Assembly: GCA_003022685.1 (NCBI GenBank) | Contig: PXSV01000010.1 | Span: 4,644-10,544 of the forward strand | From: Halobacteriales archaeon SW_9_67_24 | GTDB lineage: Archaea; Halobacteriota; Halobacteria; Halobacteriales; Halococcaceae | Length of the DNA: 5,901 nucleotides | Reading direction: 5' to 3' | In this document: positions 4,466-5,901 of the stretch, piece by piece | Position numbering within the stretch: position 1 is the stretch's first letter | Layout of the letters: the number at the start of each line of letters is the position of its first letter | The notes under the pieces: model-generated | The model's database searches: none | What the model was told of the DNA's origin: nothing | The model's input: only the letters and a program-made list of their open reading frames with translations | Program-made: the position numbers and the translations under genes

Positions 4466-5725
4466 ATGAAGACGATCAAGGACAGCGTCCACGACCACAT
4501 CGAGGTCGCGGGCGTCGCGCGGGACCTCCTCGACACCCCCACAGTCCAGCGCCTCCGCCACGTCCGCCAGCTCGGGACTGTGGATCTCGTTTATCCTTCC
4601 GCCAACCACACCCGCTTCGAGCACAGTCTCGGGGTGTATCACCTCGCCGACCGTGCGCTCTCTCACCTCGGCATCGAGGGTCGCCAGGCCGAGCGCGTCC
4701 GCGCGGCCGCACTACTCCACGACGTCGGCCACGGCCCCTACAGCCACAACCTCGAAGCCCTCGTCCACCGCCGCACCGGGAAGTTCCACGACGACGTCGG
4801 GGAACTCCTCGCGACCGGTGCGGTCGCCGAGGTCCTCGCGTCCCACGACCTCGATTCCGACCGGATCGCGGGCCTCGTCGCCGGCGAGGGCCGACTCGGA
4901 CAGCTCGTTTCGGGAGAACTCGATGTCGACCGGATGGACTACCTCGTCCGGGACGCCCACCACACCGGCGTTCCCTACGGAACCGTGGACCACGGCCGAC
5001 TCGTTCGCGAGCTCCGGTTCGTCGACGGCGAGCTCGCGCTCGCGGAGGGCAACGTCCAGACGGCGGAATCGCTGCTGCTTGCGCGGGCGCTGATGAACCC
5101 CACCGTCTACAGCCATCCCGTCGCCAGGATCGGCAAGGCGATGCTCCGGCGTGCGACCGAGCGACTGCTCGACGGCGGTGACGATAGGGCGAGCGCGAAT
5201 GAGGACGGCGACGGCGAGGCGATCGACGTCGAGAATCTGCGCCGAATGGACGATCACGACCTTCTCGTGGCGCTCCGGAGCCACGACCGAACCGCGGCGG
5301 ACGCCGCGCGCCTGGGTCGACGCGATCTCTACAAGCGCGCGGTCTGGGCCGAACTCCGCGATACGCCCGACGAGATCGTGGACGCCGATCACGCGACCGT
5401 CCGCGAACACGAGCGCGAAATTGCCGACAGCGCCGGGGTCGATTCGGGCGACGTGATCCTCGACGTGCCCGCACGCCCGAGCATGACCGAATCCTCCTCG
5501 CGGGTCGTGGTGAGCGGCGAGATCCGACCGCTCGGCCGCCAGTCGACGCTCGTCGAGGCATTGAAAGCTACGCAGCGCGACCAGTGGCGACTCGGCGTGT
5601 ACGCACCCGCCGACTTCACCGAGCGAGTAGGGACGGCCGCTGTTTCGGTGCTCGGTCTCGACATCGACGGCGCGCTCGTCTCGGACGTCCGGCCAGGCAT
5701 CCACGCGACGCTCGACGAGTTCTAA
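4466..5725 (+). CDS. HD-domain phosphohydrolase, SAMHD1/COG1078-like
   Basis: A 419-residue protein with an HD phosphohydrolase domain in the first 220 residues or so. Metal ligands are evident: His53 (RFEHSLGV), His85-Asp86 (LLHDVGHGPYSH) and Asp155 (LDVDRMDYLVRD). By recall of human SAMHD1, these match H167, H206/D207 and D311. His108 may match catalytic H233, and Tyr159, Asp163, Arg207 and Tyr215 match substrate-pocket residues. SAMHD1 splits dNTPs into deoxynucleoside and triphosphate; the archaeal substrate is unproven. N-terminal KDSVHDHIEV and DTPTVQRLRHVRQLG also match closely. An acidic insert at 236-265 precedes a C-terminal region (about 285-419) containing DVPARPSM and ending in TLDEF. 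The length is usual for the archaeal family. ATG at 4466 is chosen because the conserved start MKTIKDSVH is immediate. It is a likely soluble, metal-dependent nucleotide hydrolase. The family is firm; the substrate is inferred. Confidence 0.92.
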   Translation: MKTIKDSVHDHIEVAGVARDLLDTPTVQRLRHVRQLGTVDLVYPSANHTRFEHSLGVYHLADRALSHLGIEGRQAERVRAAALLHDVGHGPYSHNLEALVHRRTGKFHDDVGELLATGAVAEVLASHDLDSDRIAGLVAGEGRLGQLVSGELDVDRMDYLVRDAHHTGVPYGTVDHGRLVRELRFVDGELALAEGNVQTAESLLLARALMNPTVYSHPVARIGKAMLRRATERLLDGGDDRASANEDGDGEAIDVENLRRMDDHDLLVALRSHDRTAADAARLGRRDLYKRAVWAELRDTPDEIVDADHATVREHEREIADSAGVDSGDVILDVPARPSMTESSSRVVVSGEIRPLGRQSTLVEALKATQRDQWRLGVYAPADFTERVGTAAVSVLGLDIDGALVSDVRPGIHATLDEF

Positions 5726-5732
5726 CACCCGC

Positions 5733-5779
5733 CTTTTGCTACGCTCGCTCACTCCTCCGGTGTTCGCTCGCTTGCAAAA
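5733..5779 (+). terminator. Possible 3' end signal of the HD hydrolase gene
   Basis: Eight bases after the stop, CTTTTGC forms an inverted pair with GCAAAA at 5774-5779 (six base pairs, 34-base loop). The TTTT run is the first T tract after the gene, and archaeal termination usually relies on T tracts. The run is short and the stem weak, so this is a tentative call. Confidence 0.25.
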
Positions 5780-5799
5780 TGTGGATCAAAAGCCTCCTC

Positions 5800-5826
5800 C
5801 TTCCCTCCGGAAGAGCTTCGCTCTTC
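5800..5826. repeat. Two overlapping, mutually exclusive short hairpins
   Basis: CTTCC-CTCC-GGAAG (5800-5813) forms a 5-base-pair hairpin, and GAAGAGC-TTC-GCTCTTC (5810-5826) forms a perfect 7-base-pair hairpin. They share bases 5810-5813, so only one can form at a time. No T tract follows, so a terminator role is doubtful; the site may be a by-product of the repetitive tail. Confidence 0.4.
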
Positions 5827-5901
5827 GGTGCCCTCGTTCGCCTCCGGCTCACGAGAACGGTGGTCAGTCATCGGCCCGCTCACTCGCGTTGCTCGTTCCC
5901 G

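Larger units (their letters stand above)
5726..5901. other. Non-coding tail rich in CGCTCGCT-like words
   Basis: The last 176 bases contain no gene I can support. The composition shifts to repeated, imperfect CGCTCGCT/CTCGTTCG words (for example near 5743, 5764, 5834 and 5890), interrupted by A/T-rich spots TTTTGC (5734-5739), GCAAAA (5774-5779) and CAAAAG (5787-5792). Such low-complexity intergenic DNA is familiar from haloarchaeal genomes. A 40-codon minus-strand ORF (5749-5871) exists, but its peptide looks like a by-product of the repetitive words. Any gene starting to the right lies outside the window. Confidence 0.5.

Noticed and set aside
4712..5752. 346-residue minus-strand open frame opposite the HD hydrolase
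   Set aside because: Antisense shadow; the HD-domain catalytic residues are all on the plus strand and the reverse frame has no family signature.
5749..5871. 40-codon minus-strand ORF (starts MTDHRSREPEAN) in the terminal tail
   Set aside because: It is acidic enough to be tempting, but its sequence comes from the CGCTCGCT-type repetitive words and no ribosome site or promoter is evident.

Overview
The window looks like chromosomal DNA of a halophilic archaeon (Halobacteria). It is very GC-rich with strong G/C preference at third codon positions, and the proteins are rich in Asp/Glu and poor in Lys. Promoters look like TATA boxes about 27 bases upstream of start codons, as expected for leaderless haloarchaeal mRNAs. 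The proteins belong to families typical of this group, including the archaeal F420-synthesis enzyme CofD. I cannot name the genus.

Layout, left to right. From 1 to 2976, on the minus strand, is a tight four-gene operon, transcribed right to left: cofD (2-phospho-L-lactate transferase, coenzyme F420 synthesis), a short dihydrouridine-synthase-like TIM-barrel flavoprotein, a CitG/MdcB-family (triphosphoribosyl-dephospho-CoA synthase-like) protein, and a DUF447 protein cut by the left edge. Junctions are TGATG, ATGA and ATGA stop/start overlaps, and Shine-Dalgarno motifs precede the second and third genes. A TATA-like element sits 27 bases before cofD. Next, 3063-3914 (minus) holds an HSDL2-like short-chain dehydrogenase with its own promoter. 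That promoter lies inside a perfect 31-base sequence repeated 66 bases further upstream.

The remainder reads on the plus strand. A TATA box at about 4120 leads to a 49-residue, extremely acidic hypothetical protein (4238-4387) with a good Shine-Dalgarno motif. A 23-codon ORF of doubtful status lies just before it. Then comes an HD-domain phosphohydrolase of the SAMHD1/COG1078 type (4466-5725). The last 176 bases are non-coding, rich in CGCTCGCT-like words and short hairpins.

How the genes fit together: cofD gives the operon a cofactor theme. The Dus-like, CitG-like and DUF447 proteins have no assigned archaeal role, and their translational coupling to cofD suggests an uncharacterised cofactor or nucleotide-modification pathway. 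The dehydrogenase, the small acidic protein and the HD hydrolase appear to be independent units. I saw no mobile element, CRISPR array, tRNA or rRNA gene.
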